This document shows positions 1 to 9,565 of a stretch of 64,000 nucleotides of DNA, piece by piece. The stretch's first letter is position 1. Each line of letters starts with the position of its first letter. The position numbers were made by a program, and so were the translations under genes. Under the pieces are notes generated by a model that made no database searches, was not told the DNA's origin, and worked only from the letters and a program-made list of their open reading frames with translations. Origin of the DNA: Ruminococcus_C sp963590855 (lineage in GTDB: Bacteria > Bacillota > Clostridia > Oscillospirales > Ruminococcaceae); NCBI GenBank assembly GCA_963590855.1, contig CAVAQT010000003.1:1-64000 (forward strand), read 5' to 3'.

Positions 1-46
1 AATAAATGGGCGGATTTTACGAAGAAATCTACATTTCATAGAAACA

Positions 47-91
47 AAATGCCATACTGAGAAGATGTGCTTTCCCAGCATGGCATTTTTT
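47..91 (+). terminator. Rho-independent terminator of a gene left of the window
   Basis: Arms ATGCCATACTG and CAGCATGGCAT are followed by a run of T on the plus strand. No coding region is visible in 1-46, so the gene it ends lies outside the window. Between 92 and 236 I see nothing recognisable. Confidence 0.7.
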
Positions 92-236
92 ATGGTTCTG
101 GATTTGTTCCCTGATACGCTCTTGGCTTGTATGCGTTGTGTCAATTTCAATTTTGTGTATTTCTGATCTTATCCTGACTTGTTCCCGCATACAGAAAAAG
201 GGCATCTCAGCTACTTTTCAAATATTCTCCAAAAAG

Positions 237-266
237 AAAAAAGTGCCGAAAAATCAGCACTTTTTC
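237..266 (-). terminator. Terminator of the recJ-rlmD operon
   Basis: Read on the minus strand, AAAAAGTGC, a ten-base loop and GCACTTTTTT form a hairpin with a T run. It starts a few bases after the rlmD stop and closes the seven-gene operon. Confidence 0.75.
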
Positions 267-271
267 ATCTA

Positions 272-1627
272 TTATCCTTGCTTCCTTGACATCAATACTA
301 CGCACTCAACGTGTCCCGTCCCCGGAAACAAATCCACCGGCTGCACCTGTTTTACCGCATATCCCATCCGGTTCAGCATTGCACAATCTCTGGCTGCCGT
401 TGTGGCATTACAGGAGATCATCACGATCCGTTTCGGATGCATCTGCACCATTGCCTGAATCGCTGCCTCATCACAGCCCTTTCTGGGCGGATCGACTACA
501 ATTACATCCGGTGCTGTTCCCTGCTTTGCCAATTTTCCCGCAATGCTTCCCGCATCGCCGCAAAAAAACGCCGCATTTTTCACCCCGGCTCTTGCAGCGT
601 TTTTCTTTGCATTCTCCACTGCCTCCGGTACAATCTCCACGCCGATCAACTCTTGAACCGAATCTGCCATGGATAATCCAATTGTTCCGGCGCCGCAATA
701 CAAATCCAATAGCCGCTCTTTCCCGGTTAGCTGCGCAAATTCCTTTGCCGCACCATAAAGCCGTTCTGCCTGTATCGTATTCACTTGATAAAAAGACTCT
801 GGCGAAAGATCTACCGCATTACCGCACATTGTATCTGTAATGGTATCCTTTCCCCATAATGTTTCTGTTGTATCGCCAAGGATCACATTGGTATTCTTCG
901 GATTGCAGTTCATACTAATACTTTTAATCTGCGGAAACTGTTCTGTCAAACGCTGCACCAATGGCATCAGCTTTTTCCGAATAGGCTTTCGCACAATAAA
1001 ACATACCATAACTTCTCCGGAATGCTGCCCGCAGCGCAGGTATAAGTGCCGCATATCGCCCTTTCCACTGGACTCTTCATATACCGGGATCCGATTTTCC
1101 CGTACAAATTCCAGTACAACACCGGCAATTTTTCCAAAAAGCTCCGGCTGTAACAAGCAGTCCTCTACCGGAATTACCCGATGACTTCTTCTGGCGAAAA
1201 AGCCCAGAACAGGCTGTCCTGTTTTATCCACAGCAAATGGATACTGCGCCTTGTTGCGATATCTGGTGCGGGATTCAGCACCCAGAATCGGTAAAAAATC
1301 CGGAGACAGCTTTCCCAATCTGATAAAAGCGTCCTGCACTGCCTTTTCTTTTATGCGCAGTTCAGCAGCATAGCTAATATGCTGAAACAAACAGCCGCCG
1401 CACTGGGACAAATCACAAGCAGGCGGGATACGGTCTGCCGAAGGCTCCAGCAATTCTTCCACGATGCCAAACCCGTAGCTTTTCAGCACTTTTACAATTC
1501 GCACCCGAATCCGATCCCCTACTGCTGTATGCGGCACAAATACTGCCATGTTGTCCACCCGACAGACACCACTGCCCTCTGTGGTCATATCCATGATTTC
1601 TGTTTCAAAAATGTCGTTCTTTTTCAA
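272..1627 (-). CDS. rlmD: 23S rRNA (uracil-C5)-methyltransferase, RlmD/RumA type
   Basis: This SAM-dependent enzyme probably methylates a specific uracil (U1939 or U747 type) in 23S rRNA. The protein has an N-terminal TRAM-like beta domain, a Cys cluster (CDLSQCGGC) that binds a 4Fe-4S centre, a Rossmann motif DLYCGAGTIGLS, the VDPPRKG motif and the catalytic ISCNATT segment. That order is diagnostic of the RumA family. I chose the TTG at 1627 because GGCGGTGGAG lies just upstream, giving 451 residues; an in-frame TTG at 1696 abuts the kptA stop but adds unlike sequence. It is the last gene of the recJ operon. Which uracil it modifies cannot be told from the sequence. Confidence 0.9.
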   Translation of the reverse strand: MKKNDIFETEIMDMTTEGSGVCRVDNMAVFVPHTAVGDRIRVRIVKVLKSYGFGIVEELLEPSADRIPPACDLSQCGGCLFQHISYAAELRIKEKAVQDAFIRLGKLSPDFLPILGAESRTRYRNKAQYPFAVDKTGQPVLGFFARRSHRVIPVEDCLLQPELFGKIAGVVLEFVRENRIPVYEESSGKGDMRHLYLRCGQHSGEVMVCFIVRKPIRKKLMPLVQRLTEQFPQIKSISMNCNPKNTNVILGDTTETLWGKDTITDTMCGNAVDLSPESFYQVNTIQAERLYGAAKEFAQLTGKERLLDLYCGAGTIGLSMADSVQELIGVEIVPEAVENAKKNAARAGVKNAAFFCGDAGSIAGKLAKQGTAPDVIVVDPPRKGCDEAAIQAMVQMHPKRIVMISCNATTAARDCAMLNRMGYAVKQVQPVDLFPGTGHVECVVLMSRKQG

Positions 1628-1696
1628 TTCTCCACCGCCTAATATGGAAGCAACACCGCACAAAATCCATTTCACATTTTGTGCGATGCAGCCCAA

Positions 1697-2233
1697 TTAT
1701 TTCATTTTCTCCAGATATTTCGCCGGAACTGCTTCCGTCAGCCAGACACCATTTACCGAACGGTAAAAAGCATAGCCGTCCTCTGCCATTTTCCCAGTCT
1801 GCACCCGCAGCACCACCGGCTTTCCGTGACGTGCTCCTACTGTCTGTGCAATTTCCGGCGTGGCAGACAGATGCACATACAGCCGGCTCATTCGCCGCAG
1901 TCCCTCCTGAAAAATCGCCGGCAAAAACCGTTCTGCCGTTCCATGCCACAAAAATTCCGGCGGCAGCACCTGTTCCAGTTCCACATCTACTGGAATCGAG
2001 TGTCCCTGATTACAGCGAATCAGCTGCCCGTCTGCACTGAACGAATAGCGATTTTTCGCATCTGTACGAACAATTTCTTCCAGCTGTTCCCGACGCAAAG
2101 GGAACTGTTCTGAAATACCGGCAAGGAGTTCGTCCACATCTGCCCAACCGTGCTCGTCCAGCGTGATGCCGATTTCCTCCGGATGATGCCGCAAAATAAA
2201 GCAAAGATATTTTCCGATTTGACCAAAGTCCAT
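1697..2233 (-). CDS. kptA: RNA 2'-phosphotransferase, KptA/Tpt1 family
   Basis: KptA moves a 2'-phosphate from RNA to NAD+, giving ADP-ribose 1'',2''-cyclic phosphate. In eukaryotes the homologue Tpt1 finishes tRNA splicing; the bacterial substrate is uncertain. The 178-residue protein shows the expected marks in order: the early LRHHPEEIGI segment, an HGWADVDELL winged-helix part, the WHGTAERFLPAI motif and YVHLSATPEIA. The ATG at 2233 gives the usual family length; upstream in-frame starts overlap the preceding gene and add 25 unlike residues. It lies between an unknown gene and rlmD, so two RNA-modifying enzymes share the operon end. Confidence 0.88.
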   Translation of the reverse strand: MDFGQIGKYLCFILRHHPEEIGITLDEHGWADVDELLAGISEQFPLRREQLEEIVRTDAKNRYSFSADGQLIRCNQGHSIPVDVELEQVLPPEFLWHGTAERFLPAIFQEGLRRMSRLYVHLSATPEIAQTVGARHGKPVVLRVQTGKMAEDGYAFYRSVNGVWLTEAVPAKYLEKMK

Positions 2234-2255
2234 ACGTTCTTCTTTCCCTTCAGGC

Positions 2256-2756
2256 TCAGAAGATAGTTTCATAATCTTCTTCCTCATACCATGCACCCAT
2301 ACCCTCACAAGGTCCTACATAGAGAATTTTATCCCCACGAATGATCCAGTCCAGTGCATGTTCCGGTTCCCAGATGCAGGCACTGGAAATACTATATCCG
2401 GAAACAGCTTCCTCTGGCGGCTCAATGTACATTTCAGGCGTGGTCAAAAATGCCAGCACTTCTCTCCCATGCAATTTCTCCGGAATTTCACGCTGAATGT
2501 TTTCTACAATGTCTGGATAGACATCTTCAAATTCTTTCCATTCCTCCCGCATAAACTCACAATACGCAATTGCCATCTCGCAAAATTTGTCGATCATCTG
2601 GTCAGAGAGATGATTAAAATGCTCCACACACTGCTCCGCATATGCCATATCTACCCCTGGTTCAATATGAATGGGAATCGCACGCTGAAACAAAACGGAT
2701 GTAAAGGTTCCGTTTCGGTAATACTCATCTTCGTCTTGTATACAAATCAAACTCAT
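2256..2756 (-). CDS. Hypothetical protein, acidic, 166 residues
   Basis: I do not recognise the family with confidence. The protein is soluble, strongly acidic and rich in aromatic residues, with no signal peptide or membrane segment. It has a predicted helical middle (about residues 38-75) and ends in an acidic tail rich in E, D and Y. It starts inside the hemZ stop region (4-base overlap) and is followed by kptA, so it is translated as part of the recJ operon. Its coupling to housekeeping genes argues for a real gene but gives no function. Confidence 0.7.
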   Translation of the reverse strand: MSLICIQDEDEYYRNGTFTSVLFQRAIPIHIEPGVDMAYAEQCVEHFNHLSDQMIDKFCEMAIAYCEFMREEWKEFEDVYPDIVENIQREIPEKLHGREVLAFLTTPEMYIEPPEEAVSGYSISSACIWEPEHALDWIIRGDKILYVGPCEGMGAWYEEEDYETIF

Positions 2757-4282
2757 TTTTCTGTCTCCTCCTGCTCCCGAATCCGTTCACAGATCTCTCG
2801 CACCTGCTCTTTTTTCTGCATTAGCTGGTCGAACTGGCGGATATACTCATAGGGAAACTTATAATTGTGAATTCGTGTGATCTTGCCGCATGGTTCCACC
2901 AGCTTGGTAGAAGCACCACACCCTGCTCCAAAAATGGATTGGCTCTCGTCCATAATCAGAATATTATATAGGGATTCTTTCCCGGCACGGGCATAGCCCA
3001 CATTCTCCTGATTATCGATGGTATTTTTCTGCCGATACATATAGTACGGCGCATAGCCGTGTTCCGGCAGACGGCGCATACTCTCCTGCACCATCTGCTC
3101 CACCGGATTATGTACCTGACGCTCTCCCTCTGCAAAAAGGTTGGCCGCTCGTTTTAGCGTCAGCGCGTGTACCGTAATGCTGTCCGGATCCAATGCCAGA
3201 ATCTGCTCTAATGTGTCATGAAATCCCTCCGGTGTATCTCCAGGCAATCCGGCAATCAAGTCCATGTTGATGTTATCGAATCCAGCTTCCCGTGCCATAT
3301 GAAACGCTTCTATAGTCTGTGCCGTTGTATGCTTTCTTCCAATAGTTTCCAGAACACTGTCCTGCATGGTCTGCGGATTAACAGAAATGCGGTCTACGCC
3401 AAATCGTTTCAGCGTTTTCAGCTTTTCCGGGGTAATGGTATCCGGTCTGCCTGCCTCAACGCAGTATTCCCGCAGCTGGGAAAGATCAAAATTGTCCTGC
3501 ACCGCTGTCAATACCTGTTCCAGTTGCTCCGCAGTCAATGACGTTGGTGTGCCGCCGCCGAAATAGACCGTATCCACCAGTAAGCCCTGTTCCCGCACCA
3601 AATTTCCCCAGATCACCAGTTCTTCACATAACTTTTCCAGATATCCGGGGATCAGCTTGTGCGCCTGTTCAATCGAATGGGACACAAACGAACAATAGCT
3701 GCACCGCGTCGGACAAAACGGAATCGATAAATACAGACTGATGCCATGCCTGGGCGTTTTCTCCAAAAGCGGCTGCTGCACAATTGCCGTGTCATAAACC
3801 AGAGACAGCTTTTCCGGGGAAATCCAAAACTTCTCATGAAGCTTCTCACAGACCTCTTCCTTGGAATATCCCTTTCCCAAATAAGGCTGCACCTTCTTCA
3901 CCGGCCGAATCCCTGTCAGCAGCCCCCACGCCGGATGCAGATCCGTGATCTGTTCCAAAATCCGAAACAGCATGGCGCTAAACCGATATTCACACAGCTG
4001 CTTGTCCATTTCCGGAGAACAGACCGGAAAGCACTGCTCCTGCTCCAATGTTTGTCCCAGATACTGTACCCGGACAAAAAAGCGGCTCTGTTCCCCCTGC
4101 TGTTCCAATGTCAATACCGCACCCTCTTCTGCCTCTTCCGGCAGCTGCGCAGTATCATAGAGAAACGAAAACTTGCGAATCGGCAAAAATATCTTGCAGA
4201 TACACTCGATTTCATATTTCAGCGCATGTCCCGAAAAGGCAACGGGAAACGGCTTTGTCAGATTAGTTTCAACATTTGGCAT
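2753..4282 (-). CDS. hemZ: Oxygen-independent coproporphyrinogen III oxidase-like radical SAM protein, HemZ
   Basis: HemZ-type enzymes use a 4Fe-4S cluster and SAM; the named reaction is decarboxylation of coproporphyrinogen III to protoporphyrinogen IX. The 509-residue protein has an N-terminal HemZ-specific region of about 160 residues, then the radical SAM core with FCPTRCSYCSF (CxxxCxxC) near residue 195 and the GGGTPT motif about 50 residues later. The HemN C-terminal domain follows. HemZ proteins are common in Firmicutes that make no haem, and no uroporphyrinogen decarboxylase or ferrochelatase for haem lies in this window. The real substrate here may therefore differ. It is in the recJ operon after the MBL-fold gene. 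Confidence 0.85.
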   Translation of the reverse strand: MPNVETNLTKPFPVAFSGHALKYEIECICKIFLPIRKFSFLYDTAQLPEEAEEGAVLTLEQQGEQSRFFVRVQYLGQTLEQEQCFPVCSPEMDKQLCEYRFSAMLFRILEQITDLHPAWGLLTGIRPVKKVQPYLGKGYSKEEVCEKLHEKFWISPEKLSLVYDTAIVQQPLLEKTPRHGISLYLSIPFCPTRCSYCSFVSHSIEQAHKLIPGYLEKLCEELVIWGNLVREQGLLVDTVYFGGGTPTSLTAEQLEQVLTAVQDNFDLSQLREYCVEAGRPDTITPEKLKTLKRFGVDRISVNPQTMQDSVLETIGRKHTTAQTIEAFHMAREAGFDNINMDLIAGLPGDTPEGFHDTLEQILALDPDSITVHALTLKRAANLFAEGERQVHNPVEQMVQESMRRLPEHGYAPYYMYRQKNTIDNQENVGYARAGKESLYNILIMDESQSIFGAGCGASTKLVEPCGKITRIHNYKFPYEYIRQFDQLMQKKEQVREICERIREQEETEK

Positions 4283-4285
4283 GAA

Positions 4286-4909
4286 TTATAGTCCTCGCAT
4301 CGTTGGATTGTGTTCCTTTTCAAAAGAAAGCGTCGATTCTTCATTGTGTCCCGGCAGTACCCGAAAATCCCCTTCCAGAGCCTTCAGCTTCCGGAAAGAT
4401 TCCAGCATTTGTGCATCACTGCCGCCGGGGAAATCTGTTCTGCCCCGAGACATCCGGAACAAGGTGTCTCCTGTATACAGCACATCGCCGCTTTGCATAC
4501 AAACGCTTCCCGGTGTATGTCCCGGCGTATGAATTATGGTAAACGTATTGTCTCCGAATTGCAGCGTTTCGCCATCCTCCACTGTTTTCCATTCCTGCAC
4601 CGGCTGAAACGGCTGCGTAGACAGCCAATCGCCCAGATTGGCGCGGCTGTCTGTCAGCATATTGGCATCCAGCGTATGAACATAGACCGGGATTTGATAC
4701 TTTTCCCGCACCTGCTCTACACCGGCAATGTGGTCGTAATGTCCATGCGTCAGCAGAATTGCCAGCGGTTCCAGCTGCATCATTTCCAGTCGCCGGAACA
4801 CAACAGGCGCATCACCGCCGATATCCACGATCACGCACTTCCCGTTCCCTACTTCCTGAATATAGCAGTTTGATGTCAGTTCCCCCAGCATAAGAGTTGT
4901 GATTTTCAT
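4286..4909 (-). CDS. MBL-fold metallo-hydrolase, glyoxalase II-like
   Basis: This is a small cytoplasmic metallo-beta-lactamase-fold hydrolase of the YqgX/GloB-like group. Typical substrates are thioesters such as S-lactoylglutathione or bacillithiol adducts, but the substrate here is unknown. The zinc motif THGHYDHIAG sits near residue 57, later ligands are in HTPGHTPGS and YTGDTLF, and the C-terminal LPGHNEEST completes the site. The ATG at 4909 follows GAGGTGG and gives 207 residues, normal for the group. It overlaps the rel stop, and the rel, MBL, hemZ order is common in clostridia. Confidence 0.88.
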   Translation of the reverse strand: MKITTLMLGELTSNCYIQEVGNGKCVIVDIGGDAPVVFRRLEMMQLEPLAILLTHGHYDHIAGVEQVREKYQIPVYVHTLDANMLTDSRANLGDWLSTQPFQPVQEWKTVEDGETLQFGDNTFTIIHTPGHTPGSVCMQSGDVLYTGDTLFRMSRGRTDFPGGSDAQMLESFRKLKALEGDFRVLPGHNEESTLSFEKEHNPTMRGL

Positions 4910-4919
4910 TGCAGCCACC

Positions 4920-7184
4920 TCACTTTTTCGCACGTTCTACGGAGATCACACCCTTGATTTTCCGCAGCTTATCCATGATTGCCTGAAGCTGATCTGTTCC
5001 GGCGACCTGAACGCTTGCCTCAAAAATGGCGTTGCCGTTTCGCAGATTCCGGGATGAGGAATGCACAATTAAAATGTGCGATTCCGACAGGATCTTTGTA
5101 ATGTCAAATACCAGTCCCACACGGTCGGAAGCAATCACTTCAATACTAGTCGGAATCAGCGCAGAAGTATTATTCGTCCACTGTACCGGCAGCCATCGTG
5201 CCATTTCTTCCGGATTGTTTCGCTTCAATGCCGCCTGATAGTTAACACAGTTCTTTGTATGCACAGAAATACCGTGTCCTCGGGTGATAAAGCCCACGAT
5301 ATCATCTCCCGGCAGCGGATTGCAGCACTGTGCAAACTTAAATACACAGTCATCGATCCGATCCAGAACGATACAATCCTTGCCGGCCGGTGCTTCAGAC
5401 TGCATCACCGGCGCAACCGGATTGGTTTCCTCTTCTTCGGCGCCATGTGATTTGACATACAATTCTTTCAGACGCGGCATGATCTTGGACAGCATAACAC
5501 CGCCGTATCCAATAGAGGCGTAGAAATCCTCCAGCGTATCGCAGTTGTGCCGTTTCAGATCGTCTGCCAGAAATGTGCCCCATTCTGATTCCGGCAGATT
5601 GATGTGACAGCGCTTAAACTCCTGTTCCAGACTTGCCTTACCGGTGACAATATTCTCTTCCCGGCATTCTTTCTTGAACCAGGAACGAATCTTCGACTTT
5701 GCTTCGTTAGTCTTAACGATGCCCAGCCATGCACGATTCGGGCCTTTGTTGGGGTCTTTGCTGGTGAGAACTTCACAGATCTGTCCCGTCTGAAGCGGAT
5801 AATCCAGCGGAACCATCTTGCCATCCACCTTGCCGCCAATGGTTTTGTGCCCGATCTCGGTATGGATGCGGTATGCAAAATCGATCACAGTAGAACCGAC
5901 CGGCAGCGAAATCGAATCGCCGCGAGGTGTCATTACCACAATGTCCTCCGGAGACAGGTCATTCTTGATGGCACGGACAATTTCTTCCACATCATCCGAG
6001 GTCTGCTGCGCCTCAATTACTTTACGCACCCATGCAAGGCGTTCTTCCATCTTATCCTTGCCCTGGATACCCTCTTTGTACTTCCAGTGCGCAGCGATAC
6101 CGTATTCCGCAGAGACGTGCATATCCCAGGTACGAATCTGGATCTCGAACGGAATGCTCTCCCGTCCCAGGACGGTAGTATGCAGCGATTGATACATATT
6201 GGATTTCGGCGTGGAAATATAATCCTTAAAGCGATTCGGCAGCGGACGGAACATGTCGTGCACGATTCCCAGTACCATATAGCATTCCGCAACCGTTGAA
6301 ACAATGACCCGAACCGCATACTTGTCATAGATCTCATCCATGCCCTTGTGGTTGACATAGACTTTTTTATAAATACCATAAACGCTTTTCACGCGGCCTT
6401 CAATGATCGGCTCTTTTGCAAAATGCTCCTGTGCCAGGCGCTTCCGGATGCGTTCCTTGATGGACTCAATAAACTTTTCCCGTTCGTCCTTCTTGATCTC
6501 CATAATATGCTCAATTTCCGAATACGCATAAGAGTCCAGATAATAGAACGCCAGGTCTTCCAGTTCATCCTTTACTGTGCGAATCCCCAGGCGGTGCGCG
6601 ATGGGTGCATACACATTCATGGTTTCCAGTGCGATGCGGCGCTGCTTTTCCGGCGGCAGGAATTTCAGAGTACGCATATTGTGAATGCGGTCTGCCAATT
6701 TGATAATCATGACCCGGATGTCATGAGACATTGCCAGAAGGATCTTCCGGACATTCTCTGCCTGCTGCTGCTCCTTGTCAAAAATGGGAATCCGGTTCAG
6801 CTTCGTGACGCCGTCTACCAGTACGGCTACATCCTGTCCGAACTTCTTTCGGATATCATCCAAAGTATAGGGCGTATCCTCCACAACGTCGTGAAGCAAT
6901 CCCACACAAATGGTATCCGTGTCCATGCCCAGATCCAGCAAAATGTCTGCCACAGCCAAAGGGTGAATGATATACGGCTCTCCGGAAGAGCGTTTCTGCC
7001 CTTCGTGTGCCTTTTCTGCAAACTGATAGGCAGAAAGGATCTTACTCAGATCATACTGTTTATCGGTTGCCAGAATCTTTTTGGCAAGATCTGAAATCGA
7101 AACCTCTTTTTGCGGAATTTGCGGTTTGTCCTGTGCTGCATTTGCCGCAGCATGTACGTCTCCGCCTTTATTCTCCTGTGTCAT
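4920..7184 (-). CDS. rel: Bifunctional (p)ppGpp synthetase/hydrolase Rel
   Basis: Rel makes and breaks the alarmone (p)ppGpp in the stringent response, sensing uncharged tRNA on the ribosome. The 754-residue protein has an HD hydrolase domain (HPLAVADILLDLG then LLHDVVEDT near residue 100) and a RelA_SpoT synthetase domain with the RFKDYISTPKSNMYQSLHT segment. A TGS domain (about 405-465), a zinc-finger region with CCNPLPGDDIVGFITRG and a C-terminal ACT domain follow. Both catalytic halves look intact, so it should be bifunctional. It overlaps the end of recJ by four bases (ATGA). Confidence 0.95.
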   Translation of the reverse strand: MTQENKGGDVHAAANAAQDKPQIPQKEVSISDLAKKILATDKQYDLSKILSAYQFAEKAHEGQKRSSGEPYIIHPLAVADILLDLGMDTDTICVGLLHDVVEDTPYTLDDIRKKFGQDVAVLVDGVTKLNRIPIFDKEQQQAENVRKILLAMSHDIRVMIIKLADRIHNMRTLKFLPPEKQRRIALETMNVYAPIAHRLGIRTVKDELEDLAFYYLDSYAYSEIEHIMEIKKDEREKFIESIKERIRKRLAQEHFAKEPIIEGRVKSVYGIYKKVYVNHKGMDEIYDKYAVRVIVSTVAECYMVLGIVHDMFRPLPNRFKDYISTPKSNMYQSLHTTVLGRESIPFEIQIRTWDMHVSAEYGIAAHWKYKEGIQGKDKMEERLAWVRKVIEAQQTSDDVEEIVRAIKNDLSPEDIVVMTPRGDSISLPVGSTVIDFAYRIHTEIGHKTIGGKVDGKMVPLDYPLQTGQICEVLTSKDPNKGPNRAWLGIVKTNEAKSKIRSWFKKECREENIVTGKASLEQEFKRCHINLPESEWGTFLADDLKRHNCDTLEDFYASIGYGGVMLSKIMPRLKELYVKSHGAEEEETNPVAPVMQSEAPAGKDCIVLDRIDDCVFKFAQCCNPLPGDDIVGFITRGHGISVHTKNCVNYQAALKRNNPEEMARWLPVQWTNNTSALIPTSIEVIASDRVGLVFDITKILSESHILIVHSSSRNLRNGNAIFEASVQVAGTDQLQAIMDKLRKIKGVISVERAKK

Positions 7185-9217
7185 CTCACACCCACTCCTT
7201 TTTTCTGTAATCCCTGCAGCAAAACCGAGCTTTGCAGATCCACTCTTTCCTTTACCGGATTTCGATGTACCTGCTGCGTCCAGAGATCCTGCTGTACCAA
7301 TCCCAATTCTGAAAAAATATCCAACGCCAGCCGAAGCTTACAGTAATTCATCTGCGGCAGATCCTGCATTTGTCCGAACAAGCCGTCTATTGCAGTGTCC
7401 GTCTGCGGTATCCGCTGGTAAATCTGTACCAGGACATCCCTTGTCGGCGTAATTGCCGGATAAAAATTCTGCTGCAATGCTTCTCCCCGACAGTATTGTT
7501 CATATGTACCCTGTGCCGCAAAGTACTTTGCCTGTTTCAGTCCGCTCTTCCGATAATCTTTCACAATCACAGAGAGCTGCATTCTGCCCTGAAAGCTTCC
7601 CGCTTCTATATTGACAAGAAAATCGCAGACATCCCCGATTTTCAGAGTGACTTCTTCCGGCTTTGTCCGGAACAGCAGCAGATCCATCGCCATGCCGCCA
7701 TAGGTAATTTTCAATTTGGAATGCGTTCCGCCAGACAGCGGCTGTATGCCCTGCAATACTGCGTGGCAAAGAGCAAATACCGGAACCGGATTTCCCTCGC
7801 CAAAAGGCGCAAGCACTTCCAGTCCCGTAATATTCTCCATGGTGATCTCCTGCGGCATCAGCAGCCGATCTGCTTCCAGAGTCAACACCGGCATCACCGG
7901 ATGCGCTTCCTTGGCATAAAACTGTACTGCTTGTGTGAACTGCTCCACATGCTCTGCCGGCAGAGAAAAACCGCCTGCCCCAGGATGTCCGCCATACCGT
8001 GACAACAGGTCGCTGCATGCATGCAGACAGCGAAATGCGGAAAATTCGCCGAATGACCGCATAGACCCTCTTGCGCGGTCACCCTCTATGGTAATGAGAA
8101 TGGTCGGCTTGCCGAACTGCTCTTCCAATCGGGAAGCCGCAATGCCGATCACACCATGATGCCAATTTTCCCCGGCAAATACCAGCACACGTTCTTTCAG
8201 CAGCTGCGGCTTTTCAGCCGCCTGCGCCGCGATCTCTTCCAAGATCCGTGCCTCTTCCGCTTTTCGTGCCTGATTGCGGCGTTCCAGTTCATCAGCAAGC
8301 TCTGCCGCTTCCTCCGGGTCTTCACTCAATAAAAGTTCCACTGCTGTTTTGGGTGAGCCGAACCGGCCGGCAGCATTGATACGCGGCGCAATACCGAACG
8401 CAATGGAAGTAGAAGTAAATGGCTTTCCCATGAGTCCGCTCTTCTCCAGCAGTGCCAGAAGTCCCGGACGTTCTGTATTTGCCAGCAGACGCAGCCCAAG
8501 CTGCACCAGATAGCGGTTTTCTCCGGAAAGTTCCACCACATCGGCAACTGTTGCAATGGCTGCCAGTTCTCCGAACTGTTCCAGTGCCATGGCAGTATCT
8601 CCGCCGTCCAGCGCTGCCACAAGCTTCAGTGCAACACCAGCGCCGCACAAATTGTGAAACGGTGAAGTGTCATCTGCCCGATGTGCATCTACAATTGCCG
8701 CAGCGCGGGGCAGCGTCTCCAACGGCTGGTGGTGGTCGGTAATAATCAGCGTCATCCCCAGATCAGCGATCAGCTCCGCTTCATCAATGGCAGTGATCCC
8801 ATTATCCACGGTAATAATCATTTCCACGCCGTCTGCGTGCATCTCCCGCACGGCATCCAGGTTTAATCCATATCCTTCGTCACGCTCCGGAATGCGGTAC
8901 GTCACATCTGCACCCATTTCCAACAAGTAGGAGTACAGGATCACAGTAGCAGTCACGCCATCACAGTCATAGTCTCCATACACACAAATACGGCTGCCGT
9001 TGTCCATCGCCTGGTTGATCTGATCTGCCGCAGTTTCCATATCTGCCGTGAGAAACGGATCTGCCAGGCCGTCACACTGCAAAAATGCCGCTGCCTCCTG
9101 CACATTATGCATTCCGCGAGACGCCAGCACCTCTGCGCAGAGCATGGACAGATCGCTGCTGCTCCGAATCTGTTTTGCCGCGGCTTCCGACGGCTGATGA
9201 ATCTGCCACTTCTTCAT
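7181..9217 (-). CDS. recJ: Single-stranded-DNA-specific exonuclease RecJ
   Basis: RecJ degrades single-stranded DNA 5' to 3' in recombination and mismatch repair. The 678-residue protein carries the DHH phosphoesterase motifs YGDYDCDGVTA near residue 80 and IITDHHQ near 155, then the DHHA1 motif GGHPGAGGFSL near 400. A C-terminal OB-like domain and an extra clostridial tail of about 130 residues follow. It is the first gene of a seven-gene minus-strand operon, with a good promoter about 90 bases upstream. Confidence 0.95.
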   Translation of the reverse strand: MKKWQIHQPSEAAAKQIRSSSDLSMLCAEVLASRGMHNVQEAAAFLQCDGLADPFLTADMETAADQINQAMDNGSRICVYGDYDCDGVTATVILYSYLLEMGADVTYRIPERDEGYGLNLDAVREMHADGVEMIITVDNGITAIDEAELIADLGMTLIITDHHQPLETLPRAAAIVDAHRADDTSPFHNLCGAGVALKLVAALDGGDTAMALEQFGELAAIATVADVVELSGENRYLVQLGLRLLANTERPGLLALLEKSGLMGKPFTSTSIAFGIAPRINAAGRFGSPKTAVELLLSEDPEEAAELADELERRNQARKAEEARILEEIAAQAAEKPQLLKERVLVFAGENWHHGVIGIAASRLEEQFGKPTILITIEGDRARGSMRSFGEFSAFRCLHACSDLLSRYGGHPGAGGFSLPAEHVEQFTQAVQFYAKEAHPVMPVLTLEADRLLMPQEITMENITGLEVLAPFGEGNPVPVFALCHAVLQGIQPLSGGTHSKLKITYGGMAMDLLLFRTKPEEVTLKIGDVCDFLVNIEAGSFQGRMQLSVIVKDYRKSGLKQAKYFAAQGTYEQYCRGEALQQNFYPAITPTRDVLVQIYQRIPQTDTAIDGLFGQMQDLPQMNYCKLRLALDIFSELGLVQQDLWTQQVHRNPVKERVDLQSSVLLQGLQKKGVGVR

Positions 9218-9565
9218 CCGATCTCCTCCTGTATTCTAAGAACCTGTGCATTACTCTGTCTGCAAACCCCAAAATACGGGACAGGCTCTTCCATCTTTCC
9301 TATACAATATTATACCCGAAAAAGTGACAAATTGCAATAGCAGGAAGAAAAAAACACAACGCTCCATTTTCACAGCAAAAAGATTCTTGCATCGTCTGCC
9401 GGCTCTCTGTATTTAACATTTCATACACAAAAAGGAACAGCAAAACCGCATAAAATGTGCTATACTGAAACCAACGCACAACGGCTGTGCCGTACCAGGT
9501 GTGCTAAAACAGCATGCTTTCCAACGATGACGGCACATTCCCATCCGAGAAAAGGAGTCCAAACT
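9218..9565. other. Intergenic region between recJ and a thioesterase gene
   Basis: This 348-base divergent region holds the recJ promoter and, at 9461-9466, an extended -10 (TGcTATACT) that probably serves the thioesterase gene. No small ORF or stable hairpin was evident. Confidence 0.5.
9309..9337 (-). promoter_or_regulatory. Promoter of the recJ operon
   Basis: On the minus strand, TTGCAA and TATAAT are separated by 17 bases. They are correctly placed about 90 bases before the recJ start. Confidence 0.7.
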
